A DNA stretch of 64,000 bases from Prescottella soli (GTDB lineage Bacteria > Actinomycetota > Actinomycetes > Mycobacteriales > Mycobacteriaceae). The stretch spans positions 1,302,001 to 1,366,000 of the forward strand of contig NZ_CP157276.1 in the NCBI RefSeq assembly GCF_040024445.1, read 5' to 3'. Positions 9,794 through 19,046 of this stretch are shown piece by piece. Within the stretch, counting starts at the first letter, position 1; the number at the start of each line of letters is the position of its first letter. Both the position numbers and the translations under genes were made by a program. The notes beneath the pieces are model-generated. The model saw only the letters and a list, made by a program, of their open reading frames with translations, was not told the DNA's origin and made no database searches.

Positions 9794-11322
9794 CCGTCCC
9801 CGTCGAACAGTCCGGGGCGGGCGCCCTCGCGGTCGAGGAGGAGCAGCCGTGGCTGCGGCTCGACAAGCGGATGCTGCTGGTGCACCCCGTCAACGAGGTC
9901 CTGAAGCTGCTGCCGGTGATCGCGGTGTCGTGGATCGTCGGCAGCCGCAGCGGCAATCACTACTGGGGGCTGGCCGCTGTCGCCGCGCTCGTCGTGTACG
10001 GCGTGCTGCGCTGGTTCACCACGACGTACCGCATCGGGCCGGTGCACGTGCAGCTGCGCCGCGGGGTGTTCCAGAAGAAGGTGCTCTCGGTCCCCCGCAG
10101 CCGGATCCGGTCCGTCGACGTCGAGGCCCGCGTCCTGCACCGCCTGCTCGGGCTGGCGGTGGTCCGGATCGGGACGGGTCGACAGACCGCCCGCCACGAG
10201 GAGCGGTTCGAACTCGACGCCCTCGACGCGTCGCTCGTCCCGGCGATGCGCGCCGCGTTGCTGGCCGGTCACGAACGGCCCGCCGAGACCGCGGAGCAGG
10301 TCGCCGCACCGGACGTCCCGGCAGGCGCCGAGATCGGCCACTGGTCGCCGTCCTGGGTCAGGTACGCCCCGTTCTCCGTCACCGGTCTGATCGCGATCGG
10401 CGCCTTCGTCGGCATCATCTTCCAGTACGGCCTGGCCGAGCGGATCGCCCACTCGCCCGCCCTCGAGAACGGGTTCGACTCCGCCGAGCGCGCCGGGACG
10501 TTGGTGCTGGCGCTGCTGGGCCTGCTCGCGCTGATCGTGCTGTTCGTCGCCGCGTCCGTCCTCGCGTGCGTGCGCTACCTCGTCGTCTACGGACGCATGA
10601 CGGTCACCGACAACGGGCGGACCCTGCACGTGAGCCACGGCCTGCTGCGGACCAGGCAGACCACCCTCGACCGTGCCCGGCTGCGGGGAACGACGCTGAA
10701 GGAGCCCCTGCTGCTGCGCCTCGCGGGCGGCGCCGCGCTCGACGCGATCATGACCGGCGTCAGCGCCGAGCACCGCGAGTCGTCACTGCTGCTGCCGCAG
10801 AGCCCGCGCGCCGAGGCGACGCGGGTGATGGCGACCGTCCTCGGCGACGACCGGCAGGCCGACATCCCGCTCGCCGCGCACGGCCCGGCCGCGCGCCGTC
10901 GCCGGTACACCCGGGCGCTGTGGCCGGCGGCCCTCGCCGCGGTGATCGCCGCCGGGTTCGCCGTCGCCGGCCGACACGTGCCGTGGCCCGCGTGGACGGG
11001 CGTCGTGGTGCTCGCGCTGGCCGGTGCGGGACTGGCCTGGGACCGCTACCGCGGCCTCGGCCACGCGGTGCTGCCGGGCTGGCTGATCACCCGCAGCGGT
11101 TCGCTCGACCGTCGCCGCGACGCCGTCGAGGCCGCCGGCATCATCGGATGGACGGTGCGGCAGACGTTCTTCCAGCGTCGCGTCGGTGTCGCCACCGTGA
11201 TCGCCGCCACCCCGGCGGGGACCGGCAAGTACGTGGTGCACGACCTTCCCGTCGAGCAGGCGTGGGCGCTCGTCGAGGCCGTCACCCCGGGTGCGGGCGG
11301 GATCTGGCGGCGGCCGGCCTAA
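9790..11322 (+). CDS. Large PH-domain membrane protein (YdbT-like)
   Basis: A 510-residue membrane protein with repeated DUF304/bPH2 modules separated by hydrophobic pairs. Motifs recur as 'TTYRIGPVHVQLRRGVFQKKVLSVPRSRIRSVDVEA' near the N-terminus, 'TDNGRTLHVSHGLLRTRQTTLDRARLRGT' in the middle and a third copy near residue 430. GTG start at 9790, overlapping the stop of the smaller partner, so the two are translationally coupled and probably form one membrane complex. Its TAA stop overlaps the stop codon of catC on the other strand, leaving no room for a terminator between them. Confidence 0.85.
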   Translation: MTVPVEQSGAGALAVEEEQPWLRLDKRMLLVHPVNEVLKLLPVIAVSWIVGSRSGNHYWGLAAVAALVVYGVLRWFTTTYRIGPVHVQLRRGVFQKKVLSVPRSRIRSVDVEARVLHRLLGLAVVRIGTGRQTARHEERFELDALDASLVPAMRAALLAGHERPAETAEQVAAPDVPAGAEIGHWSPSWVRYAPFSVTGLIAIGAFVGIIFQYGLAERIAHSPALENGFDSAERAGTLVLALLGLLALIVLFVAASVLACVRYLVVYGRMTVTDNGRTLHVSHGLLRTRQTTLDRARLRGTTLKEPLLLRLAGGAALDAIMTGVSAEHRESSLLLPQSPRAEATRVMATVLGDDRQADIPLAAHGPAARRRRYTRALWPAALAAVIAAGFAVAGRHVPWPAWTGVVVLALAGAGLAWDRYRGLGHAVLPGWLITRSGSLDRRRDAVEAAGIIGWTVRQTFFQRRVGVATVIAATPAGTGKYVVHDLPVEQAWALVEAVTPGAGGIWRRPA

Positions 11323-11600
11323 CGGATCGAGCTGCCGTGCTTCGTCAGCGGCATCACCTCGACGGTCATGTACGGGAAGAGCGGCAGGTTCCACAGGATC
11401 TCGTGGAGCTCGTCGGCCGAGTCGACATCGAAGATGCTGATGTTGCTGTACTGACCCACGATTCGCCACAGATGCGCCCACTTGCCCTGGCGCTGGAGCT
11501 CCTGTGAATATGCGCGCTCGCGCGTGATCGTCTCCTCGCGCACCGCGGGATCCAGATCGCGGGGAATGTCGACGTCCATCCGGACATGGAAGAGTGCCAT
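11319..11600 (-). CDS. catC: Muconolactone delta-isomerase CatC
   Basis: A 93-residue enzyme converting muconolactone to beta-ketoadipate enol-lactone, the third step of the catechol ortho pathway. The N-terminal 'MALFHVRMDVDIPRDLDP' and the central 'LWRIVGQYSNISIFDVDSADELHEIL' are characteristic, and the length is standard. A GAGGAGAA ribosome site precedes the ATG at 11600. It follows catB by 30 bp and is the last gene of catA-catB-catC. Confidence 0.96.
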   Translation of the reverse strand: MALFHVRMDVDIPRDLDPAVREETITRERAYSQELQRQGKWAHLWRIVGQYSNISIFDVDSADELHEILWNLPLFPYMTVEVMPLTKHGSSIR

Positions 11601-11630
11601 GAAATTCTCCTCGTTTCTGCGTGCGTGGGA

Positions 11631-12758
11631 TCAGTCGCGGGCGAGGTGCCGGACGACGTCCATGTCCAGTTCCACCCCGAGCCCGGGTCCCGGCGGCAGG
11701 TGGACCTGCCCCTCGGAGTAGTCGAGTGGCGTCTGCAACAGTTCGACGGCGAACAGCTGAGGGCCGAACAGTTCGGTTCCGAAGTTGATGCCCGGTTCGG
11801 CGCAGGCGAAGTGGATCGACGCGGCGGTGCCGATCGGGCCCTCGATGGAGGTGGCACCGTGGCAGCGGATGCCGGCCGCTTTCGCGACCGCGACAACCTC
11901 CTTGCTGCGTTGCAGCCCACCGCATTTCGTTGTCTTGAGGGCGATGACGTCGGCGGCGCCGAGTCGAGCGATCTCGAGTGCGTCGTGCGGCGTGTGTACC
12001 GATTCGTCGGCCATCACCGGTGCGGCGACGAGGTGGTTGAGTTCGGCGAGCACCTCGATCTGCTCGGCGGGGGTGGGCTGCTCGATCAGTTCGACGCCGC
12101 CGTCGACGAGTTCGGGCACTAAACGCAACGCGGTCAGACGGTCCCACCGCGCGTTGACGTCGATGCTCACGCCCGCCTTGCCGCCGAGCGACTGCGCGAT
12201 CGCGACCACCCGCTCGGTGTCGACGGCCGGGTCCAGCGCACCCATCTTGAGCTTGAACGAGAAGTTCAGCCGCGCCTCCATCTTGTGCGCGACCTCCTCG
12301 AGGATCTCCTCGACCGGGGCGGCGCCGAGCGCCCAGCGGACGTCGACACCGGTGCGGAACGCGCCACCGAGCAGCGTGTGCACCCCGACGCCGAGGTGCC
12401 GGGCGTACGCGTCGTGCAGTGCGACGTCGACGGCGGCCTTCGCAAACCGCGCGTTCGCGACGATCTTCTCGAGATCCACCATGATGCCGGTGATCTCGTC
12501 GACACCCCGGCCGACGATGTACGGCGCGATGTAGCGGTCGACGATCACCTTCATCGTCTCGACGGATTCACCACCCCACCAGGGCCCGCCGGGGACCACG
12601 CCCTCGCCGTGGCCGGTGACGCCGCCGGCGGTGGTGATCGCGACGAGCAGGATCGGCTGCTTCTCGGCGGTGGTGGTGGCGAACTTGTGCGGACGCACCA
12701 GGGGCACGTCGATGATGGTCGTCTCGACGGAGACGATGGCGAGATCGGGGTCGGGCAT
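11631..12758 (-). CDS. catB: Muconate cycloisomerase CatB
   Basis: Enolase-superfamily enzyme of 375 residues that cyclises cis,cis-muconate to muconolactone with Mn2+. The KxK catalytic motif is seen in 'FSFKLKMG'; metal-binding and acid/base regions in 'VSIDVNARWD', 'LIEQPTP' and 'VMADESVHTP' follow in the expected order. The frame is open to 12821, but the ATG at 12758 gives the normal family N-terminus (MPDPDLAIVSVETTIIDVP). A 12-bp hairpin lies in the gap to catA. Same operon as catA and catC. Confidence 0.96.
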   Translation of the reverse strand: MPDPDLAIVSVETTIIDVPLVRPHKFATTTAEKQPILLVAITTAGGVTGHGEGVVPGGPWWGGESVETMKVIVDRYIAPYIVGRGVDEITGIMVDLEKIVANARFAKAAVDVALHDAYARHLGVGVHTLLGGAFRTGVDVRWALGAAPVEEILEEVAHKMEARLNFSFKLKMGALDPAVDTERVVAIAQSLGGKAGVSIDVNARWDRLTALRLVPELVDGGVELIEQPTPAEQIEVLAELNHLVAAPVMADESVHTPHDALEIARLGAADVIALKTTKCGGLQRSKEVVAVAKAAGIRCHGATSIEGPIGTAASIHFACAEPGINFGTELFGPQLFAVELLQTPLDYSEGQVHLPPGPGLGVELDMDVVRHLARD

Positions 12759-12789
12759 CGAAACAGCTCTCAATCGGATCGGGAAGCAC

Positions 12790-12824
12790 CGAATGCCGGT
12801 GCCCCAGGGGGACACCGGCATTCG
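12790..12824 (-). promoter_or_regulatory. Intercistronic hairpin between catA and catB
   Basis: CGAATGCCGGTG (12790-12801) pairs perfectly with CACCGGCATTCG (12813-12824) around an 11-base loop. It begins 8 bp after the catA stop, is not followed by a U-run on the catA-sense strand, and the genes are on one strand, so it is more likely an mRNA-processing, stabilising or partial-attenuation element than a full terminator. Confidence 0.6.
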
Positions 12825-12831
12825 CTTCGGC

Positions 12832-13783
<952 letters not shown>

Positions 13784-13800
13784 ACTTGATTCGCAGGGCG

Positions 13801-13817
13801 TACACGCTGTGCGTGTA
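13801..13817. promoter_or_regulatory. Putative CatR operator 2
   Basis: Perfect inverted repeat TACACGC-TGT-GCGTGTA. It shares GTAC/GCGT elements with the site at 13769-13783. Together they fill the middle of the 205-bp catA-catR intergenic region, the expected place for activation of catABC and autoregulation of catR. Confidence 0.7.
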
Positions 13818-13894
13818 GATACTGTGCGTCGAGTCACACACTTTGTCAACAGCCGGCGGCCCCGCCGGCGCGGAAAGGCTTGCGAGGAGCGCCG

Positions 13895-14665
13895 ATGGCC
13901 CACGACGAACGCGACTTCATCCAGAGCATCGAACGGGGATTCGCCGTGCTGCTGGCCTTCGACGAGCACGACCCCGAGCCGTCGCTGGCCGAACTGGCTG
14001 CCAAGACGGAACTCTCGCGGCCCGCGGTCCGTCGCATCCTGCTGACGCTGCAGCGACTCGGCTACGTGAGTGCGAACGGCAGCCGCTGGTCGCTCACCCC
14101 CCGGGTGCTGAGCATCGGCCAGCACTACTCCGCATCCCACGGACTGGCGGACGCCGCCATGCCGCGCCTCGTCGAGCTGTCCGAGCGCACCGGCGAGTCG
14201 GCTTCGCTCGGCGTGCTCGACGACACCGACGTCGTCTACGCGGCACGAGTACCCGTGCGACGGATCATGAGCATCAACGTGTCCGTCGGCACCCGAGTGC
14301 CCGCCTACGCCACGTCGATGGGCCGCGCCCTGCTCGCGTGGGCGCCGACGGAAACCGTCGACCGTGTCATCGCCGCGACCCACTTCGACAAGCTGGCCTC
14401 GGCGACCGTCGGCACGCCCGACGACCTGCGCACCGAACTGGCCCGAGTGCGCGACCAGGGGTTCGCACTGACCGCCGCCGAACTCGAAGAGGGCCTGATC
14501 TCGCTCGCCGCCCCCGTCCACGACGCGTCGGGCGCGGTCGTCGCGGTGACCGCGTGCTCCACCTCGTCCGGACGGAACACGCCCGAACAGTTCCGCGACG
14601 CGGCCGCGCCACACGTCGTCGAGGCCGCGAAGGCGCTCAGCGCAGACCTCGGCCACCGCGGATGA
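13895..14665 (+). CDS. catR: IclR-family regulator of the cat operon
   Basis: Transcription regulator of 256 residues: N-terminal winged HTH (about residues 8-70, 'LAELAAKTELSRPAVRRILLTLQRLGYV') and C-terminal IclR effector domain ('SIGQHY...', 'MSINVSVGTRVPAYATSMGRALLA'). This is the PcaR/CatR type that senses aromatic intermediates such as muconate. The frame begins at a TTG at 13880, but the ATG at 13895 follows GGAG at the right distance. Divergent from catA; two operator-like palindromes lie between them. Convergent with pheR, 15 bp apart. Confidence 0.9.
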   Translation: MAHDERDFIQSIERGFAVLLAFDEHDPEPSLAELAAKTELSRPAVRRILLTLQRLGYVSANGSRWSLTPRVLSIGQHYSASHGLADAAMPRLVELSERTGESASLGVLDDTDVVYAARVPVRRIMSINVSVGTRVPAYATSMGRALLAWAPTETVDRVIAATHFDKLASATVGTPDDLRTELARVRDQGFALTAAELEEGLISLAAPVHDASGAVVAVTACSTSSGRNTPEQFRDAAAPHVVEAAKALSADLGHRG

Positions 14666-14680
14666 TCCGACCCGAGAACC

Positions 14681-15613
14681 TCAGGAACGCAACGTGATCG
14701 AGGGGGCACATCCGTACTTGCGTCGATAGGCGGCCGCAAACCGTCCGGTGTGGGTGATGCCCCAGCGCACGGCGACGTCGGTCACGGACGTGACCGACGG
14801 GTGGCCCGCCACCAGGTCGTCGTGGATCCGCGAGAGCCGAACATCCAGCAGGTAGTCCCGCGGACACATGCCGAGGTACTCGCGGAACCCCTCCTGCAAC
14901 CGCCGCACACTCACGCCCGCAGCCTCCGCCATGTCGCCCGAGGTCCACGCGAGGGACGGATCCTCGTCGATCCGGTCGAGTACCCGCTTGACGATCCGCG
15001 GCCGCGGCGCCGCCGCCGGATCGCCGGGCATCACCGCGAGCACGAACGCGCTGGTGATCGCCCCCGACAGCTGTTCGGCGACAACCGGGGTCTGCCACAG
15101 TCCCTCACCGCCCCGCACCTGCTGGACGATCGAGTTCAGCAACCCCATCCAGTTCCGCCCGGCGGCCGTCGACAGATCCACCTGATCGGGCAGCCGGCGA
15201 TCGGGACGGCCGAGGACGCGCGTGATCTCGCGGTGCAGATACTCGCGATCGATCCGGACGCCGACGATCTCGCAGTCCTCGGTCCACCGCGTGATGGCGG
15301 CCGGGGTGTCCGGCCGGAACACCGACGCCGTCCCCACACCCGAGACCACCGCGCTGCCGGCACTCTCGGATTCGATCCGACCCGAGAGCGGAATGTTCAC
15401 CGCGTACCCACCGGGATGCTCCGTGTCCACGGAAACCTCTGCTCCCCAACCGATCCGAGCCAGGCGTAGCGGGCCAATCCGGGTCGCCCGCAGGTTGAGG
15501 TGCGGCCCCGAACCCGCCGACAGCGGCGACAGGTCGTGCGGGAAGTACGCGTCCGAGACCACGTTCTCCGCCTCGCCCCAATCACCCGGATCGGCGGTCC
15601 CGTTCATCGCCAT
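14681..15613 (-). CDS. pheR: AraC-family activator, PheR-type
   Basis: A 310-residue regulator: an AraC-type N-terminal sensor domain (about 20-190) and a C-terminal double-HTH AraC domain ('RIDEDPSLAWTSGDMAEAAGVSVRRLQEGF', then 'VTDVAVRWGITHTGRFAAAYRRKYG'). It is divergent from pheA2A1, the arrangement reported for the phenol-hydroxylase activator PheR in Rhodococcus, so phenol-dependent activation is the likely role. Two nearby ATG codons (15613 and 15607) are possible starts; GAGG favours 15613. The open frame upstream of these to 15850 overlaps pheA2 and is not used. Confidence 0.82.
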   Translation of the reverse strand: MAMNGTADPGDWGEAENVVSDAYFPHDLSPLSAGSGPHLNLRATRIGPLRLARIGWGAEVSVDTEHPGGYAVNIPLSGRIESESAGSAVVSGVGTASVFRPDTPAAITRWTEDCEIVGVRIDREYLHREITRVLGRPDRRLPDQVDLSTAAGRNWMGLLNSIVQQVRGGEGLWQTPVVAEQLSGAITSAFVLAVMPGDPAAAPRPRIVKRVLDRIDEDPSLAWTSGDMAEAAGVSVRRLQEGFREYLGMCPRDYLLDVRLSRIHDDLVAGHPSVTSVTDVAVRWGITHTGRFAAAYRRKYGCAPSITLRS

Positions 15614-15807
15614 CGCCTCGCACCTTCCCGTCCCGTCCAATTCGGGACTTCGGCCCCAGTGTGATCGGGAACACCTCCCCTGGCAACAACGAGCCATCGA
15701 ACCGACCGCGCATTCCGGATAGCGAGGCCGCTCAGCGGATCGCCGACCCGGACCGAATCGACCTATGGTCTCCGTCACAGTCAACGACCACCAGCAAGGA
15801 GCCCGAC

Positions 15808-16371
15808 ATGGATTCGCGTCGACTGCGAAACATATTCGGACAGTTCGCAAGTGGGGTCACCGTCATCACCTGCGCCAAGCAGGACGGCACACCCCACGGC
15901 GCCACGGTGACGGCCTTCACCGCAGTCTCGCTCGAACCACGACTGTGCCAGGTGACCCTGACCCGGACGTCCAAGGCGTGTTCGTTCCTGTCCGGCGCCC
16001 CGTTCGCTGTCAACATCCTCGCCGCGGACCAGACCGACGTCGCGCTCCACTTCGCCGGTCGCCCGCAGTCTCCCGAACCGGTATGGGTCCAGGGGCCCAC
16101 CGCACCCGTGCTGGCCGGCAGCGCCGCCACCCTGTCGTGTGTTCCCTGGCGCGAGTACGACGGCGGCGATCACGTGATCTTCATCGGCGAGATCGTCGAC
16201 GCCCAGTGCCGGGAAACCGATCCATTGCTGTTCTACCGCAGCACGTTTCACGATCTCGGTGCGCCGAGCGGGAACGCGGCCTGGAACGGATCGATGGACG
16301 ATCCGCATCGAGGCTGGTTCGACGCCACCGCCACCTTCACGCCCATGCACCTGTCCGGTGCGACCAACTGA
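15808..16371 (+). CDS. pheA2: Flavin reductase component of phenol hydroxylase
   Basis: A 187-residue flavin reductase of the HpaC/PheA2 family, supplying reduced FAD to the oxygenase. Family features are '[35 protein letters not shown]' and '[11 protein letters not shown]'. ATG at 15808 follows AAGGAG, and the longer frame from 15661 is rejected because it overlaps the regulatory gap to pheR. pheA1 begins 25 bp after its stop. Together they form a two-component flavin monooxygenase. Confidence 0.9.
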   Translation: MDSRRLRNIFGQFASGVTVITCAKQDGTPHGATVTAFTAVSLEPRLCQVTLTRTSKACSFLSGAPFAVNILAADQTDVALHFAGRPQSPEPVWVQGPTAPVLAGSAATLSCVPWREYDGGDHVIFIGEIVDAQCRETDPLLFYRSTFHDLGAPSGNAAWNGSMDDPHRGWFDATATFTPMHLSGATN

Positions 16372-16396
16372 CCGACCCCCTCACGCAGGAGAGACG

Positions 16397-18016
16397 ATGA
16401 CCACCACCGAACCCCGCCCCACCGCGCCCGACGTCGACCGCTCGAAGGTCAACGTCGCGGCGGACTCCGAGGCGAACCGGACCACGAACTTCGCGTCCCG
16501 GCCCATGACCGGCGACGAGTACATCGAGTCGATCAAGGACGGCCGCGAGATCTACCTGCACGGCGAGAAGGTGAAGGAGTTCTGGAACCACCCCGCGTTC
16601 CGGAACTCCATCCGGATGACGGCCCGCCTGTACGACGCCCTGCACACCGGTGAGCACGTCGACACGCTGACGTGCCCCACCGACACCGGCAACGGCGGCG
16701 TGACGATGCCGTTCTTCCGCACCCCCAAGTCGTCCGACGACCTGCTGAAGGAGCGGGACGCGATCGCCACCTGGGCGCGCATGACGTACGGCTGGATGGG
16801 GCGCTCGCCCGACTACAAGGCCTCCTTCCTCGGCACCCTCGCCGCCAACAGCGAGCTGTACGCGCCCTTCCAGGACAACGCCAAGCGCTGGTACCGGGAG
16901 TCGCAGGAGAAGGTCCTCTACTGGAACCACGCGATCATCAACCCGCCGGTGGACCGGCAACTGCCGCCCGACCAGGTCGGCGACGTGTTCATGAAGGTGG
17001 AGAAGGAGACCGACGCCGGCCTGATCGTCTCCGGCGCGAAGGTGGTGGCGACCGGATCGGCGATCACCAACTACAACTTCATCGCGCACTACGGCCTGCC
17101 GATCAAGAAGAAGGAGTACGCGCTGATCTGTACGGTGCCGATGGACGCACCGGGCATCAAGCTCATCTCCCGCGCCTCCTACTCGCAGAACGCCGCGGTC
17201 GTCGGATCGCCGTTCGACTATCCCCTCTCGAGCCGGATGGACGAGAACGACGCCATCTTCATCTTCGACAAGGTGCTGGTGCCCTGGGAGAACGTCTTCA
17301 TGTACGGCGACGTCGAGAAGATCAACGCGTTCTTCCCGCAGTCCGGCTTCCTGCCGCGGTTCACCTTCCAGGGCTGCACCCGTCTCGCGGTCAAGCTCGA
17401 CTTCATCGCCGGACTGCTGATGAAGGCCCTCGACTGCACCGGCGCCGGCGGCTTCCGCGGCGTGCAGACGCGGGTCGGCGAAGTGATCGGCTGGCGCAAC
17501 CTGTTCTGGTCCCTGAGCGAATCGATGGCGCGCGACCCGGAAGCGTGGATCGGTGACACCGTCATCCCCAAGCTCGAATACGGCCTGACGTACCGGATGT
17601 TCATGATCCAGGGCTACCCGCGGATCAAGGAGATCATCGAGCAGGACGTCGCGTCCGGACTCATCTACCTGCCCTCGAGCGCGGCCGACTTCAAGAATCC
17701 GGACGTGCGCCCCTACCTCGACAAGTACGTGCGCGGCAGCGACGGCATCACCGCCGTCGAGCGGGTGAAGGTCATGAAGGCGTTGTGGGATTCGATCGGC
17801 TCCGAGTTCGGCGGCCGCCACGAACTCTACGAACGCAACTACTCCGGCAACCACGAGAACGTCAAGGCCGAGTTGCTGTTCGCCGCCGAGAATCGCGGCG
17901 GGGTCTCCGCGATGAAGGGCCTGGCCGAACAGTTCATGAGCGAGTACGACCTCGACGGCTGGACCGTTCCGGACCTGATCGGGAACGACGACGTGACGGC
18001 CTTCTACCGCAAGTAG
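16397..18016 (+). CDS. pheA1: Phenol hydroxylase, oxygenase component
   Basis: FADH2-dependent monooxygenase of 539 residues in the HpaB/PheA1 superfamily. The N-terminus ([20 protein letters not shown]) resembles what I recall of rhodococcal phenol hydroxylase PheA1, and the context (adjacent pheR, pheA2 and catABC) supports phenol to catechol. A 4-hydroxyphenylacetate 3-hydroxylase is the alternative, but no homoprotocatechuate genes are nearby. '[20 protein letters not shown]' and '[26 protein letters not shown]' are typical acyl-CoA-dehydrogenase-fold segments. ATG at 16397 follows AGGAG. Confidence 0.9.
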   Translation: MTTTEPRPTAPDVDRSKVNVAADSEANRTTNFASRPMTGDEYIESIKDGREIYLHGEKVKEFWNHPAFRNSIRMTARLYDALHTGEHVDTLTCPTDTGNGGVTMPFFRTPKSSDDLLKERDAIATWARMTYGWMGRSPDYKASFLGTLAANSELYAPFQDNAKRWYRESQEKVLYWNHAIINPPVDRQLPPDQVGDVFMKVEKETDAGLIVSGAKVVATGSAITNYNFIAHYGLPIKKKEYALICTVPMDAPGIKLISRASYSQNAAVVGSPFDYPLSSRMDENDAIFIFDKVLVPWENVFMYGDVEKINAFFPQSGFLPRFTFQGCTRLAVKLDFIAGLLMKALDCTGAGGFRGVQTRVGEVIGWRNLFWSLSESMARDPEAWIGDTVIPKLEYGLTYRMFMIQGYPRIKEIIEQDVASGLIYLPSSAADFKNPDVRPYLDKYVRGSDGITAVERVKVMKALWDSIGSEFGGRHELYERNYSGNHENVKAELLFAAENRGGVSAMKGLAEQFMSEYDLDGWTVPDLIGNDDVTAFYRK

Positions 18017-18028
18017 CGCCGTCTCGCG

Positions 18029-18061
18029 CCGTGCGGGGGTGGGGCCCCCACCCGCGCACGG
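18029..18061. terminator. Hairpin terminator after pheA1
   Basis: CCGTGCG (18029-18035) and CGCACGG (18055-18061) frame a GC-rich inner stem of G and C runs. It lies 12 bp past the pheA1 stop and 2 bp before the stop of the convergent Rv1171-like gene, so it can serve both transcripts. Confidence 0.6.
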
Positions 18062-18062
18062 G

Positions 18063-18470
18063 TCAGCCCTGGGCCTTCGCGATCAGCGACTCGAGACGCA
18101 GACGGAACAGATACAACCCCGCAGGCATCAGCGCCGCGACGAACAGCAGCAGCGTCCGCCAGTCCTGGAACACCAGCACGTCGCCACCCGGACCGCCGAT
18201 CATGCACACCCCGAATCCGAACAGCCAACCGAAGAGCGGCAGCGCGGCGCCCAGCGCGCCGACGGCGAACTTGCGGGCCCCCAGCACCAGCAGCAGATTC
18301 ACCACCGCGGCCACCAGGATCGTCACGGGGAACGGCGTCGTCCCGATGTACGCAGGCAGGAACAGTACCGACAGCACCGCGCAAAGGAACCCGTCGAACG
18401 TGAGCAGCGCCAGAGTCGTGCGGGACTCGGCAGTGGTCGGCCTGTCGGTGGCGGGACTCGGGGCGGTCAT
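18063..18470 (-). CDS. Rv1171-like integral membrane protein
   Basis: A 135-residue protein with four predicted membrane helices (about residues 20-40, 47-66, 72-92 and 104-124) and a short hydrophilic N-terminus. In M. tuberculosis a membrane protein of similar size (Rv1171) lies next to mshB, and I believe this is its counterpart; function is unknown. Here the pair is separated by a divergent peptidase gene. No enzymatic motif is visible. Confidence 0.72.
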   Translation of the reverse strand: MTAPSPATDRPTTAESRTTLALLTFDGFLCAVLSVLFLPAYIGTTPFPVTILVAAVVNLLLVLGARKFAVGALGAALPLFGWLFGFGVCMIGGPGGDVLVFQDWRTLLLFVAALMPAGLYLFRLRLESLIAKAQG

Positions 18471-18519
18471 ACCTCGATCGTCCCTTGTGGCCGCGCCGCC
18501 CGCGACAGTGGGGTCGGGG

Positions 18520-18678
18520 TCACGGCACCGGCGGATAGCCGAGCATCGTCAACAGTTCGCTCTGCTGATCCGCGAACGAATAGAGCGAGCCGAAATAGAG
18601 GTCGCGGTAGTACTGCGACATCGGCCGCAAGCTGTCCACGAACGCGACGATCGCGTTCTGCACGTCCCAGTTGTACAT
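18520..18678 (-). CDS. Small aromatic-rich protein (52 residues)
   Basis: A 52-residue ORF starting at ATG 18676-18678, seven bases after a strong GGGAGGGG ribosome site. The product is rich in Tyr, Phe, Trp and Leu (MYNWDVQNAIVAFVDSL..., ending LGYPPVP), with no obvious transmembrane segment or metal motif. A longer frame to 18813 lacks a ribosome site. It precedes the Rv1171-like gene on the same strand by 49 bp. I do not recognise it. Confidence 0.5.
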   Translation of the reverse strand: MYNWDVQNAIVAFVDSLRPMSQYYRDLYFGSLYSFADQQSELLTMLGYPPVP

Positions 18679-19046
18679 GCGCCGGCCCCTCCCGATCGAC
18701 AACCCGAGACGCCGACGATCGGACCCCCACGATGCGTGGCGTGGGTCACAGCATACGGGGAACTGGGCGGCGGCAGGCCCGGGTCGGTTCCGGCGGTCAC
18801 GTTGCCGGTTCACCTGCGTCTGTAACGCGGCAGAACCGGGGCCGATAAGCGAACCATCCGTTACGTTATGCGGGGGGATCGACCGTGAAGCGCATCTTTT
18901 CGTCGTGAGGACTCGTGAGTGCTGTCCCCTGACGAGCCGAAGATGCCGCGGCCGTATGAGGTTTCGGGCTCGATGTCGTTCTGGACGTAATTACGTCACA
19001 CGCGGACAGTGCAGGCGGTGGCAACTCTTTTCGGGAAAGGCGTTTC
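18679..19046. other. Intergenic region upstream of the peptidase gene
   Basis: About 370 bp without a convincing gene. It separates the leftward small ORF from the rightward peptidase gene and must hold both promoters. The right half (about 18840-19040) is visibly less GC-rich than the surroundings. No palindrome or known operator stood out. Short frames on the plus strand here have no ribosome site and were not accepted. Confidence 0.6.

Noticed and set aside
16397-18016. Assignment as 4-hydroxyphenylacetate 3-monooxygenase HpaB
   Set aside because: Same superfamily, but the N-terminus, the AraC regulator and the adjacent cat genes fit phenol hydroxylase; no homoprotocatechuate pathway genes are seen.
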